64,000 nucleotides of DNA from Malus domestica (Eukaryota > Streptophyta > Magnoliopsida > Rosales > Rosaceae): contig NC_091676.1 in the NCBI RefSeq assembly GCF_042453785.1, positions 131,501-195,500 on the forward strand, given 5' to 3'. Below are positions 35,173 to 47,709 of the stretch, one piece after another. The number at the start of each line of letters is the position of its first letter. The stretch's first letter is position 1. The notes under the pieces were generated by a model. That model did no database searches. It worked only from the letters and a program-made list of their open reading frames with translations, and was not told the origin of the DNA. The position numbers were made by a program, and so were the translations under genes.

Positions 35173-36040
35173 ATACATATTACATATATAATATAATTTA
35201 TACATAATAAATATCGTGTTGTATAATATGTATATATATATATATAGGGATAAGATCAAAGAACAAATATTTTACAAATAATGATAAGATTAAGGAACAA
35301 ATATTTTTATAAATATTTTTACATTATTTTTAAGCCTTTAGATTATATGACATACAATGGTCCTTATTTATTCATTAAATTACATGGATGCTTATGTGAA
35401 TTTTAACTAATATTAAAAATAAAATAAAACATAAAATCTATAAGGAAATGAAATATAAAATTTAAAGGGAAGAAACCCTATAAGCGTGAACTCCATTAAT
35501 TCGTAGCCTCCATCTTCCTCTTTGCTAATGAGGTACACAACTCCATGCCTTAGATTGATACGAATTTCTAATACCCTCTACAACAGAACCAACATACCAA
35601 GTATTTTGGACCACTTATTTTATATTTACAATCTTGATTAGTTTAGTGGCCCATCTTACCTAAATCTCTCTCCTACGACCCGAATCACCTAATCAATGAA
35701 TAACGAACACAAATATGTGAATCAGTTCATCCTTTTCTTTATGTTTACTTGCTTAATTTTTTTTTCTTATAATTTATTTTATCATGTTTCTTTGGCCTTA
35801 CTACATTTCACATCCTTCATTTTTGAGGTGATTTTCAAAAAGATCATGATTTTTTTTTAACTGTGCACGATAAGATTTGAAAATTGTATCAATTTATGTC
35901 TTTCGTGAAATGATTGTTTGAACAATCAATAAATTGATTGCATGGTGCACGCACGTGTGACCGTTATATGGCTAACATGTAAAACACATTTGCACTATAA
36001 TTAAAAGAACTCATCAATTCAATGAATAATTACATGTTCA

Positions 36041-36149
36041 AAAAAAAAAAAATACATATTGATATAATTTCAAAACCTTAGTGTCCAACTTAAGAAAAAA
36101 AAAAATACATATTGATATAATTTCAAAACCTTAGTGTCCAACTTAAGAA
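36041..36149. repeat. Tandem duplication, 53-bp period
   Basis: AATACATATTGATATAATTT and the following CAAAACCTTAGTGTCCAACT are repeated with an A-run between copies. A partial third copy of the CCTTAGTGTCCAA part follows at about 36196. Confidence 0.8.
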
Positions 36150-36325
36150 AATTAAGACCTCATGAATCATTTTGAAGATGACTTCAAACCTCAAACCTTA
36201 GTGTCCAATTAAAAGAAAAATTAATACCTCATGAATCATTTTGAAAATCACTTTTAAACCTCGAAGTGTAAACTTGTAGTTACCCTCTTTGATATACAAG
36301 GATATTGGACGGTCATGGTGAAGGG

Positions 36326-36454
36326 TACAACAACAACAACAACAAAGCCTTTTCCCACTAAGTGGGGTCGGCTATATGAATCCTAGAACGCTAGTGCGCT
36401 CGGTTTTGTGTCATGTCCTCCGTTAGATCCAAATACTCTAAGTCTTTTTTGAAG
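36326..36454 (-). mobile_element. RTE-type LINE, 3' end fragment
   Basis: The minus strand encodes KDLEYLDLTEDMTQNRAH, then a stop, then RSRIHIADPT, the typical end of plant RTE endonuclease/reverse transcriptase ORFs. A (TTG)n tail (CAACAACAA on plus) follows. The fragment is 5' truncated and broken, as is usual for LINE insertions. Confidence 0.7.
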
Positions 36455-37086
36455 GGTGATACAATAAATTCATCATAATTTACTAAAGCATAGTACTAGT
36501 GACGTTATCATTTTTGAGTTTGAGGATAGCACAAAACGAACATGATTCTAATTTTAAGTATATTTTTTTGATAGACAAACTTCTAATATTATTTGGATGG
36601 AAGTCTGTCCTCTTCGTATTAGACATGCTCTGGTATTAGATTATCGAGGTTCTAACGTATTTTGAGCTCCCTAACCACACAATCATCCTAGGCGTGAGAA
36701 CTACTATAGCCTATAGGATTAGGAGATATAAATTCAAAACTACTAGAGCCTATAGGATTACGAGATAGAAATTCAAAGTCTAAGGGTTTAGTGAAGATTT
36801 AGCATTATAAAATAATCAACCATGTCAAAAAAAAAAAAATGTGTGATGCTATTTACACATCTTTTTTACTTTTTACACGCACGCCTATCTCAATTTATGA
36901 CCATTGGTTCAAATGAATATAAGATAATAAATAAACAAAAATTAACAAAATCTGTAAAAAGTAAAAATAAATGTATAAATAACACCTCATTCAAGAATAT
37001 AATATCATAGACTAAAGTTTTTTACACCTCATTCAAGAATATCAAATCATAAACTCAGTGGAAAAAACTTTAGTAAACGTGAGATT

Positions 37087-37145
37087 TTATGAGAACTTTA
37101 ACGAAAAACTTTCGATATTGTTCACTTTAATAAAAAAACCTCGTA
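37087..37145 (+). mobile_element. Fragment of the MULE-like MITE family
   Basis: GAGAACTTTAACGAAAAACT then TGTTCACTTTAATAAAAAAACC matches one end of the copies at 30261 and 47592. The rest of the element is absent. Confidence 0.5.
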
Positions 37146-37454
37146 ACTAAGCATATTAGCATTTCCTGGTGTTCCTGGATGAAGCCCAAGCCCAAACCAG
37201 ACAGATCCAATTCCAACCCAGCAGAATTCCGACTGGGGATCTAGGATCTGGGATCATTATTCTTTTATTTTATTTTCTTTAAACAAAAAAGAAAAGAAAT
37301 TAAAAAATAAGCTTAAGACAAGAAAGGAGGAGGAGGAGGAAGTGACGGAGGCTTGGAATGAGAGCGTGAGGATCTAACGGAAACTAGGAGGAGTCTAATC
37401 GACGCCGTTTGGTTGCAGCGAAGGAAGAAGAGCGAAGAGCGAAGGGAAGGAGGG

Positions 37455-37594
37455 ATGCTGAAATTCTTGAAGGGAGTGGTGGGCGGATCGGGGACTGGAC
37501 CTAAGGATCTGCCCTACAACATCGGCGATCCTTACCCCTCTGCTTGGGGCTCTTGGACTCACTTCCGAGGCACCTCCAAGGTCTGCTTCTCTCA

Positions 37595-37629
<35 letters not shown>

Positions 37630-40600
37630 GTGTATATATACAAACAAAATTTCATGATTCCAACGGTGGATGTGGACGAGTCATGACTGGATCTGAGGGA
37701 GGGTGATTGTTTATTTGGGAAGAAGGAATTCGAATGAAATCATTTTTTTTTTCTTTTTCCAATTGTTTGTTGTAAACTGTCCAGGACGATGGGTCTCCGG
37801 TGTCCATATTCTCTATATCTGGAAGTAATGCTCAGGATGGCCATTTGGCCGCTGCTCGCAATGGCGTCAAGCGTCTCCGCACTGTGAGTTTCTCTTTCGT
37901 TTTGCTCTTCACAATTTCATATGCAAAATTGCAAAATTGCAAATGCAGCAATTGTTCATTTCATTTTGCTGATTTGTTTGTCTACTTTCAGGTCAGACAC
38001 CCAAACATCTTATCATTTCTTCACAGTACTGAGGCTGAAACTGTGGATGCTTCTTCTGCCACCAAGCAAACTATCTATATCGTTACCGAGCCTGTTATGC
38101 CCCTCTCTGATAAGATCAAGGAGCTCAATTTACAAGGTATCCAAAGGTATTTCCAAACATAATCTATCCGCTCTTTTCCCGTCTTCTTGTTCAATTTGTT
38201 TCTCTACGAAAATCTTTTTATTTATTTACATTATTGCACATGCAAATCATATAAAATGGATGCTGAAATTGTCGCTAGAATTCACTTCATCTTTTTTTTT
38301 CCTTGATGTTAGGGATGAGTATTTCGCATGCGGACTGCACCAGATAGCGAAGGCTGTCAGTTTCTTGAATAATGATTGTAAACTTGTAAGTTTTTGTAAT
38401 TGGTATCACTAGTATTTTGAATGTGGAGTGCACCATATACCTAATTCTCATATATGATTTTCAGTTGTAGTAATACTGTTTGACTAGCTTTTGGACAATA
38501 CAGGTTCATGCCAACGTTTGCTTGGCCAGTGTTGTTGTAACTCAAACTTTGGACTGGAAGCTACATGCTTTTGATGTACTATCTGAGTTTGATGGCGGCA
38601 ATGAGGCTTCTGCCGGAGAAATGCTGGTATGCATGTCTTCCATTGTGATTCATCATTGTAGAGCCTGATTAATTCAACTTATTTCCTTGTTAAATTTTAT
38701 TGAATTCTCCCCGCTTTTGTTTCTTTAACTGTTGTTTTAAAGTTTACCTGCTTCACCTATATGGGAGGGCTTACTTTTTTAACTTTGGTTATATCTTTTT
38801 TTCTAGTTTGAATAGCTATGGATGAAATGGTGTTTGTTTCCACTAAGATAATGCTTGTGGATATTTGTACTAAAAAATTCTTAGGAATAGTAAGAAGTTC
38901 AATATGTTTCTCATTAGTTCTTATCTTCCGTCAGCAATTCGCCTGGCTTGTTGGACCACAATACAAACCCATGGAGTTACTGAAGTCTGATTGGGCTGCA
39001 ATCAGAAAGTCTCCACCATGGGCTATTGATTCTTGGGGCTTGGGTAAGTCTGCTGCTATCTGTTTCTCAGAACATGATTATTGGTTTGTTAGTTCCCCTT
39101 GACCTCTTAATGATGAACTTAATTGATTCTTTCATGGGGATATATAGAAATGAATTTTAGCCCCTCGTAGAAGGTTCATCCTTGTTTTTTTTCATTGTCC
39201 CATTGTTTGACGATAAGGTATGGATTGTACTGGATAGCAAGGCCGAGTTCGGTCTTGTGAATTTTTGTTTATGGAGGTATTTTGTGCTTTTGGTGGAGAG
39301 AAAAAGGCTAGTGTGGGTTTTTAATGTGTTGCCAAAGGACAGTATTTTGGGTTGTTTAGTTGGAAAAGATTGGGAGGTTTTTTTTGGCAGAAGGTGGAAG
39401 GAAGTGGATTGTCGTGGGGAATTTTGTCTCTTTTTATTTTCTTTGGTATATATTGAATTTTGATATATTCCATCTTATTATCTTAACTTGGATTGGAAGG
39501 CCGATACATGTTTAGTTAGTTAGAGTTTGAAGGCTTTTTGTTATCTAATTTGCTGATGTTGTACTGCTAATGTTTTCGTGTATTGGCTTTGATTATATTT
39601 TCAGTGAATGCTGGTTGGTTTATCTTAATATAGTTAATATATTTATAGTAAAATATGTTGAATCATGTGATGTTTTGCTGCTGAACTGCCAGTGGAATAC
39701 ACTAATCTTGAAAATCTAAATTCTTTAATTGAACTGATAGGCTGCCTTATATACGAGCTCTTCTCCGGTCTGAAATTAAGCAAAACAGAGGAACTACGCA
39801 ACACGGCTTCTATTCCAAAGGTTCGTAGTCTTCTACCGTCAGCATGAGTCAATGATGATCTTATTCTTTTTAGGGATCAACTTAAATTTAACCCCTAGGG
39901 TTTGGTGGTGGTTTTCAAATTTTTTTTCTTTTCAGAAGAATGATAAAATTTTATTAAAGCAATAACATGAATTATAAAAAAGTGGATAAGAAATCCTCCA
40001 TCTAGCAAAACTAGCTAAGACCTCTCAAGTAGATCTATTGACAAGTAACTAAAGCTGAACCAAATTCATTTTATGGCTGCTAACATATCCCTCACTATAT
40101 GAGAAAGAGAATAAACCCTGAACTCATTCGAAACTGATGCCCAGAGAGCTGCCCACGAGGTTTGAATTTTGGCAATTTGCACCATGAAGCTATAAAATGA
40201 CATCAATTTAAAACTTCCATCAGGAAAACTGTTTGTTTTTCGTTCAATTGGTGATGTGGCACTTTTGGGACCCATTTTTATGCAAACATGGGGAATAAAT
40301 ATAGTAAACGATTATTTTGAAAACACAAAAAGGGGTACGCAGTTCCCACATCATCAATTTAATACCATTTGTAAATAAATTTACTAAAATGGAAATGTCG
40401 TGGTCCATTTTGAAAACAACCCCAAACCATAGGGGTAAAATGTGGTTGATCTTTTCAATCTCTCATGAACACCACCATGTTAACTAAAGAGTTTGCAAGT
40501 GTCTGACATCTGTTTGTTTCCATGGGCTTAATCTTTTTGAAGATTCATTTTCATTTGCATCTCTCTATTTTCTTGTCTCACAGTCTCTGCTTCCAGATTA

Positions 40601-43600
40601 TCAGCGGCTCTTGAGTTCCACGCCTTCTCGTAGGTTGAATACATCGAAGCTTGTAGAAAATAGTGGTGATCTTTCTTTCTTAACTCGAGTTAATTTCTTT
40701 TAATGTTTTTGGGAATTTATAGTCTTGACTGTTGAGAATGTCAGTCTCCTTCATGGTCTGAGGACTGATTGGCATTTATGAAAATATGATCTTTGCTCCT
40801 TCTATTGTTTATACCTTGGTGGTTTAACAATCTTATGTCTCATAGTGTTTTTGTTCACGTATATTTCACTAACTGTTGCAACAAATGTATTGGCAGAATA
40901 TTTTCAAAACAAGCTAGTGGATACAATACATTTCATGGAAATTCTAAATCTGAAAGATAGTGTTGAGAAGGATACCTTCTTCCGCAAGCTTCCAAATTTA
41001 GCGGAGCAGCTACCTCGCCAGATTGTGCTGAAAAAGGTGTGTTACCCGAATTATTATATGATTTTCAACTTCGAAATATATAACAAACCTTTTGTTATCA
41101 AATTATAATCCTACCTTCTGGTTTCTACAGTTGCTTCCTTTATTGGCTTCTGCCCTTGAATTTGGTTCAGCTGCTGCACCTGCTTTGACGGCTTTGTTGA
41201 AAATGGGTTCCTGGCTTTCAACCGAAGAATTCAGTGTGAAGGTTACTGTTTCAGTATTCTGCGTTGACCTATATGTCATGAATGTTGTTTACTTAAATTT
41301 CTCTTGAATGTGGAAGTTTCGTTTATCCTTTGTTAGTTGTTTTTATTTTTATGGTTGTAATCATCTGAATTGGGTTTATGTCTTGCCTATACATTTAGGT
41401 GCTGCCAACAATTGTGAAGCTGTTTGCTTCCAATGACCGAGCTATTCGAGTTGGACTTTTGCAACATATTGATCAGTTTGGAGAATCATTATCAGCACAA
41501 ATTGTTGATGAGCAAGTATGCAGTCAATGATAGTTGGATTTTATTGAAGACTGGTAGCCTTAGATTGATTCATTCCTAGTTTGTAGGTTCTAAATTTGCA
41601 TGTGATGCTTGAAATTAGGTTTACCCCCACGTTGCTACTGGGTTCACTGACACATCTGCTTTTCTCCGGGAACTGACTTTGAAGTCGATGCTTGTTCTAG
41701 CTCCTAAGGTTAGTGCACCTAATTTTATGGTTGTATGATTCTTGCTTTGTATAATTTATATTCTCAAAAGCCACTGTTAATATGATTTGAATCTCAAAAA
41801 CACGGCGCTTAAGTGTTAGTATTTTATATAGTATGGTTTACTCCATACCATTTTAAAGATATAGGTCAATCTTTATGTGGAGCCTATTTAAATTGGATAT
41901 CCATTTGTCCTTATGGCTAATAAATCCCTGTCTTTGTTTTAGGTTTAGAGGTCATTCTATCCCTTTGAAATTTCAAATTATGTGATTATTCTCATCTAAT
42001 CGGTTTGTCTTTCTACTTTGTAGCTTTCTCAACGCACCATTTCAGGGTCCTTGTTGAAGTATCTTTCAAAGTTACAGGTATTAACTTCTGAACTAATAAC
42101 CTTGACTTAGCCATTGAAATGAATGTTTGCAGTGTTTACTTTCACATTATGTCTCTTCAAGTTCATTATTTTTGTGAGTGCATGTGTTTGGAACATAGAA
42201 TATGGCCATTCTTTGACACTAAGTTTTTCATTCTTTTAATTTCTTCCTGTTTTGCAGGTTGATGAAGAACCAGCAATTAGAACGAACACCACTATATTAC
42301 TAGGGAACATTGCATCCCACCTGAATGATGGGGTTAGTGTCATCTATTTGCCACATTTACTGTTTCTAATTTTTTTTCTTCTCTTCAGGGATAGAATGGT
42401 CCTATTGGTCATTTGTTGTAATTTCTAATTTTTCAACAGATTTTGATAAAATATTTGCTTGTCCTAAGATGATTGGGTTCATATTTAAATGCAGACAAGG
42501 AAAAGAGTGCTGATTAATGCTTTTACTGCCCGTGCATTACGTGATACTTTCTCACCTGCCCGAGGAGCAGGTACTAGAATTTTCTATTTTTCCATGCCTT
42601 TTTTTACTACATTCTTTTTTGAATCATGTTCTAGTTTTTCCTCATATGAAACTTGTCCTTTTCCTCTGTTTCATACATGAGTCAACGTTTGGATTCTATG
42701 ATCAATGTGAAAATTGTGGCAGGTATAATGGCTTTGTGTGCTACCAGTTCTTATTATGATATCACTGAGATTGCAACTCGGATTCTCCCAAATGTTGTTA
42801 TTCTTACCATTGATCCTGATAAGTAAGTATGCTGCAGATTATTTGTACATTATTTCTCTCTGTGGATTTTTTTGAAGCATGCTTTATGTTATTATTGAGT
42901 GTGTTTTCATGTTCTATGACATGCTAACAGTCTGCACATATTGATACCTTATATGTACCTTACAAAATCTTCTCTTGATCTGGGTTGTTTTGAAGTCACA
43001 TTTAACTACTCTGAGGTAGGTGTTTGCTGTATTTAAAAAACATTGAAATAATGTTTGCAGTTATAACAGAATCTTACAAGATTCTGTTTCTTGTCACAAA
43101 GGTATTTTAAGGTCATCTTCTTATTAATGTTAGTAGTCATAATTATCTTTGGACGTTTCTTCAGTCTTTTTTTCTGAATAACTGTATATTCCTTTTATTT
43201 TTTTGAGTAGCAAGTAATAATTTGTCTTTATAAATTTTAACACTAGGAATAGATGATAATGTTTCCAAATATATATATATATATATATATATTTCTTTTT
43301 CTTTTTGTAAATATGTTGGTGCCTCTTGTGGATGAGAGGAAAAGTGTATATATTGGAATACTAAGGAGATATTTCCTTGAGAAACTTTGCTTTTCCTTCC
43401 CTATTGTTAAGCCAATTACAGGGTCTAGTCATTGCTTGGGTGAATGCCTGTGTGTTGTGTGATCTAAGTAGACTTTTTAGACAAGTTTACAACATCACTT
43501 GTACAACACTTGGATCTGCGTGTGATGCACTCAGAGTGGGATGGGATCAATTGCGCACCGAATATTGGTGTATCACCAAGAATTTTGTCGCTAAATCTTA

Positions 43601-45848
43601 AGGGGCAATACTTCAAAAAAAACAGAAAAAAAAAAGGAAAAGCTTGAGGGGGAAAAGAGAAATGTAGATTACATTTTGTACTGTCATACTTTATTAATGG
43701 AATCCTTGTAACGGGAATTATACCTTTTTTCCCTTTGGTGCAGTGATGTTCGATCAAAGGCATTTCAAGCAGTTGATCAATTTTTACAAATAGTGAAGCA
43801 ATCCTATGAAAAGGTGTGTTGGAATTCTTAACTCATTTGTTTCTGTTTCTCATAGCTTGTAGGTATATCAGAAGCAATTTTTGCTAGTGTGCATCAAATG
43901 CCTTAAAGCTTATGGCATGCATGTGTTTTTCTTGTGATTTTGTTGGTTACCTTGTGTATATGACGTTTGCAAATTTCTCGTGAATTGAGTTCTCATTTTT
44001 ATGTTCACATGCCACATATGATCCAACATGTGGTGTGTGATGTTGACCTTGCTACAATTTTTGGTGTTCCATCATAATTTCATCACTTGGTACCGTATGC
44101 CATCGTCTTGTGTGGTTTTCATGGTGCTTATTTGTATCAGTGAATAAATATTATTTGCAAAGGCAAATACAGTATGTATGGTAGCAGAATCTTTAGAGGA
44201 TAAGGCTCAGAGGAAGTTTCAGAAGCCTGATGCTCCATATCTTCGTGTTTGTCAATACTGTGTCATATTGATAATCTGTTAATTTTTGTGTGCTTTTGTG
44301 GTCAATGTAGACTGATTCAGGAGATACTGCTGGTGTTGGAATCTCATCACTACCAGGAAACGCTAGTTTACTGGGGTGAGTTGCTTATGAAACTTTTCAG
44401 CATATTATGATTTACAATTAGTTTATGGGGATTGAACCAAATGAAGCTGAATAGAAAGAAAAAGGTTCTTTCTGAGAGCTTAGTCTTAACGTATATTTAA
44501 ATTATCATGCAGATGGGCAATGAGCTCCTTGACTCTCAAGGGTAAACCTTCTGAACAAGCTCCACTTGCTCCTGTAAATACCAGTGCATCTCTTACTAAA
44601 ACAACTTCTAATGCAAGCTCAGGTACACATATTGATAACTTGGGTTTCTTTAAATGTGTTTAGCTTGTTGGAGAATCAACAGCCATGCTAAGAATGTTGA
44701 ATGCTGGAGATCCAATAATAAAAAATGGGGTGTGGGTGGGAGGAGAGGGAATTGTGTGCGTTTGTTGGTTTCCACATCTATTTTGTTTCTACCTCCGCTA
44801 CATAAGAGATTGGAACAATTTCTTATTAAAAAAAATGGGTAGACAGGCCAATGATCCTTTTTTGGGTTCCACTTCTTACATTGTTATTATCTTGTAATCC
44901 TAGTGGTGGATACTCCAAGCACGGCGCCTGCCCACATAAGTTCGACAACAGATTTTGGCGATCAACGTATACCTGATTCCCCAACATCTACAGATGGCTG
45001 GGGAGAACTTGAAAATGGAACCCACGAAGAGAATGAAAGTGACAAGGATGGGTGGGATGATGTTGAACCCCTGGAAGAGCCAAAACCATCTCCTGTTCTT
45101 GCGAGTATTCAAGCAGCTCAAAAGCGGCCGGTCTCACAACCTGCTTTGCAGCCTAAACAAGGTAATTGAACTTATGTATCAAGAATAGCATTTTTTTAGC
45201 TTCTGCTGCTATGCATTTACATCTGAATGAATATAAAATATTGCAGAAATGTATAAAAGTTACTGGTTACAATAAGAGTAAAAATGCAATATACTGTTTT
45301 GAATTTCGAATGTACATAAACCGATGATAATTGTCTTGTGGTGGATAAATCATATATCTTTTATTACAATGAAGTATGTGCTTATTATATTGCATGCCTC
45401 CACAATGGCCTACAAAGTGTCAAAATTGGTAGCAGTTTAATATTGCTTTTACCTTTTTTCCTTTTCTAGTTCATCTAAGTTGTATGCATTCCGTCTTCGT
45501 TAATTGCTCATTTCAGTAATATAATTGCGGTGTTAATTAACTGGAAGGTTTTCATATTAATTCGTAGCGACGAGTTTGAGACCAAAAAACACAGCCAAGG
45601 CTATAAAAAATGAAGATGATGATTTGTGGGGCTCCATTGCCGCCCCTGCACCAAGAACAGTTTCAAAACCATTGAATGTGAAAGCAAGTGCAGCAGTTGA
45701 TGATGATGATCCATGGGCTGCGATTGCCGCTCCCCCACCCTCTACCAAGGCAAAGCCTCTATCAGTAGCCAAAGGCCGAGGAGCGAAACCTGCTGCTCCA
45801 AAATTGGGCGCCCAGAGGATAAACCGGACGTCTTCGTCGGGGGTGTAA
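37455..45848 (+). CDS. CTEXP: SCY1-like pseudokinase with HEAT repeats (CTEXP/SCYL1 type, tRNA export or vesicle traffic)
   Basis: Twenty-one exons: 37455-37580, 37785-37883, 37992-38146, 38313-38385, 38504-38626, 38935-39043, 39741-39820, 40584-40665, 40897-41036, 41131-41241, 41399-41515, 41619-41708, 42024-42077, 42258-42332, 42495-42570, 42723-42822, 43744-43813, 44311-44375, 44513-44622, 44904-45161 and 45568-45848. All phases agree, giving 797 residues, about the size recalled for Arabidopsis At2g40730. The N-terminal third is a protein kinase fold without catalytic residues: HAN at 153-155 replaces HRD and HAFD at 172-175 replaces DFG. Helical HEAT repeats follow (LLPLLASALEFGSAAAPALT, VLPTIVKLFASNDRAIR). 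The C-terminal tail has repeated acidic-tryptophan patches (DGWGELENG, DKDGWDDVEP, DDDLWGSIAAP, DDDPWAAIAAP). Family members act in tRNA nuclear export and COPI traffic. The CT microsatellite at 37598 lies in intron 1. Confidence 0.93.
37598..37627. repeat. CT dinucleotide microsatellite in intron 1 of the SCY1-like gene
   Basis: About fifteen CT units soon after the exon 1 donor, within the intron. Confidence 0.9.
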
Positions 45849-46691
45849 ATTACACAAAACAAGGAGAGAAGATTTTGGTGGCTGGTGTTCATGTTATCAT
45901 TGGTGCCAACACTTATTAATTGATTTGTAAAGATATTCACTTGATTGTTTTGGTTTTACAGTTTACACACACAAGACAGAACAGAAGCTGCCATTCTGTT
46001 TAGGATGGAGGTGCAACTACTGGCTACTACCACTACCAGTTGCAGGGGAAGTTAAACTAAACTGGCTATCAATTTTTGGGCCTGTAAAGTAAGTTGGTGA
46101 CATGTAATTTATCACTTTCTTCTTTGTAGTCAAAATGCATAGGGGTAGTTTTCTATCCATATCACATTCATGGCTCTGATTTTTTGACCATCTCTTCTTT
46201 TTTTTTTCCCGTGGGAAATGCTTAACGGCCCACCCCATAACTATGGGCTGAGATTTTCTGGGCTATTGTTTCGCAACTTGGCCCAATTTGCACATGTATC
46301 TGGATAGTGTTTGTTTACCAAAAAAAAAAAAAAAAAAGGTATGTGTGTGTTTGTGTGTATATATATGTATACATGCATCAGATTAATTCTCTTGGGAAAA
46401 CCTACATCTACGTTTATGCGAATTAACATTAATAATAAATGCAGAATTGAACAATTTGTTGTCTAAAATTGACCACAAAGTTGAAGCGGGGGGCCATGCC
46501 AGGGCCAAAGATGTCCTCTGCCATGCTTTATATAGCCGCCGCAATTTATGATTTGCAAAATTGAGAGCGAGGGGCCACATTGGGTCTCAATTAAAATCAT
46601 GTGCTTGCTCAACTTTTCAACTTTCAAGTTGTTTTCTTGTGTCTGATATTTTTGGTTTTTGGTAAAATGCCCTGATGTGTCACTTGTTTTT

Positions 46692-46845
46692 AAGGAAAAC
46701 TATTGAAAAGGGCTTGAAAACTTTGAGTTTTAATGATAAGGACAAAATAAAGGGTAAAGTAAATAGTACCAGGATTGACTTTTTAGTGTAAAAATGTGGT
46801 TTTTCGTTAAAGTGAACAGTACCGGATGCTTTTCGTTAAAGTTCC
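46692..46845 (-). mobile_element. MULE-like MITE, best-preserved copy, 154 bp, 9-bp target duplication
   Basis: Starts AAGGAAAACTATTGAAAAGG and ends AAAGTTCC; the complement of the end (GGAACTTTAACGAAAAG) pairs loosely with the start as an inverted repeat. CTTGTTTTT flanks both sides (46683-46691 and 46846-46854). The core AGTGTAAAAATGTGGTTTTT is shared with the other copies. Confidence 0.85.
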
Positions 46846-47591
46846 CTTGTTTTTATTCATTCCATTTCCAATAGAAAAGGCAAATTCCTTATGGTACATC
46901 AGATTTGGCACAGTTATTGATAGAGTGAATAGATATGTTATTTCTTTAATTCTAAAAAAAAGAGGATTTAATTGAGTATCGAGGAGTCAAAGAATTTAAG
47001 CTAAAATATCAAACGAAAGTAGATCAGTATTTTTTTCATTCTCGAGGAATTTCAGGCTTGGCAACTTGCACAATTTGGACGAACGGACTAATTTAAAGAA
47101 AAAAAAAATTGTACCACCGTAGCATATCAACTTCGATTGCTAATGATACTTTATATTCATTGTCTTTCACTGTGCGTATATAGAAAATGAAAAAAGAAAC
47201 CAGACTTTGGGGTTGTATGCGCGACATGTGCAAATTGCCAAAAAAACGCGTATGGTATTTTACCGTGTTAGTATATGTGATTGCCGATCTCTCCTACAAG
47301 GAAAACAAGATCCAAATCGGATAGAGCAGACAGAGTCACATGGAGCAAAAAGAAAGTAAAATATCATTTTATGCGATTGTGAAGTAGGGAAAAAAAGGGA
47401 AAGTCGGGTTAGTTTTTGCCATCAAAGGAAGCTTAGATTGCGGGATGAGAGATATTTATCCAAAAATTAGGAAGAGGATAAATCTGTAAAATGATATTAT
47501 TAATAAATTAGGTGGTAGGGAGTAGGGAGTAGGGGTAGGACCCCAAAACCAAAAGAAGGAGGAAGTGTGCCTCCAAATCTGATATTAATAT

Positions 47592-47709
47592 GAGAATTTT
47601 AACGAAAAACTCATAATACTGTTATAAAATGAATAATCATATTTTTACACTAAAAAATCAATCATGGTACTATTTATTTTGTCCTTCAAATCATTTTCAT
47701 TAGTTTCCT
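47592..47709 (+). mobile_element. MULE-like MITE, shortened copy, 9-bp target duplication
   Basis: Starts GAGAATTTTAACGAAAAACT and ends TTAGTTTCCT. TATTAATAT flanks both sides (47583-47591 and 47710-47718). It has lost part of the core (the TTTACCC and TTATGATTAAAACTC parts present at 30261). Confidence 0.75.

Larger units (their letters stand above)
34353..37454. other. Divergent intergenic region (EF-hand gene / SCY1-like gene) with repeat fragments
   Basis: It separates two genes transcribed away from each other. It holds an LTR-end fragment (about 35139-35172), a tandem duplication (36041-36149), an RTE LINE tail (36326-36454) and a MITE fragment (37087-37145). A purine-rich leader with GGAGGAGGAGGAGG lies at about 37325-37345, just upstream of the SCY1-like start. 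Confidence 0.5.

Noticed and set aside
39182-39463. 93-aa ORF within the SCY1-like gene
   Set aside because: It lies in the intron between exons 6 and 7, and no homology was recognised.
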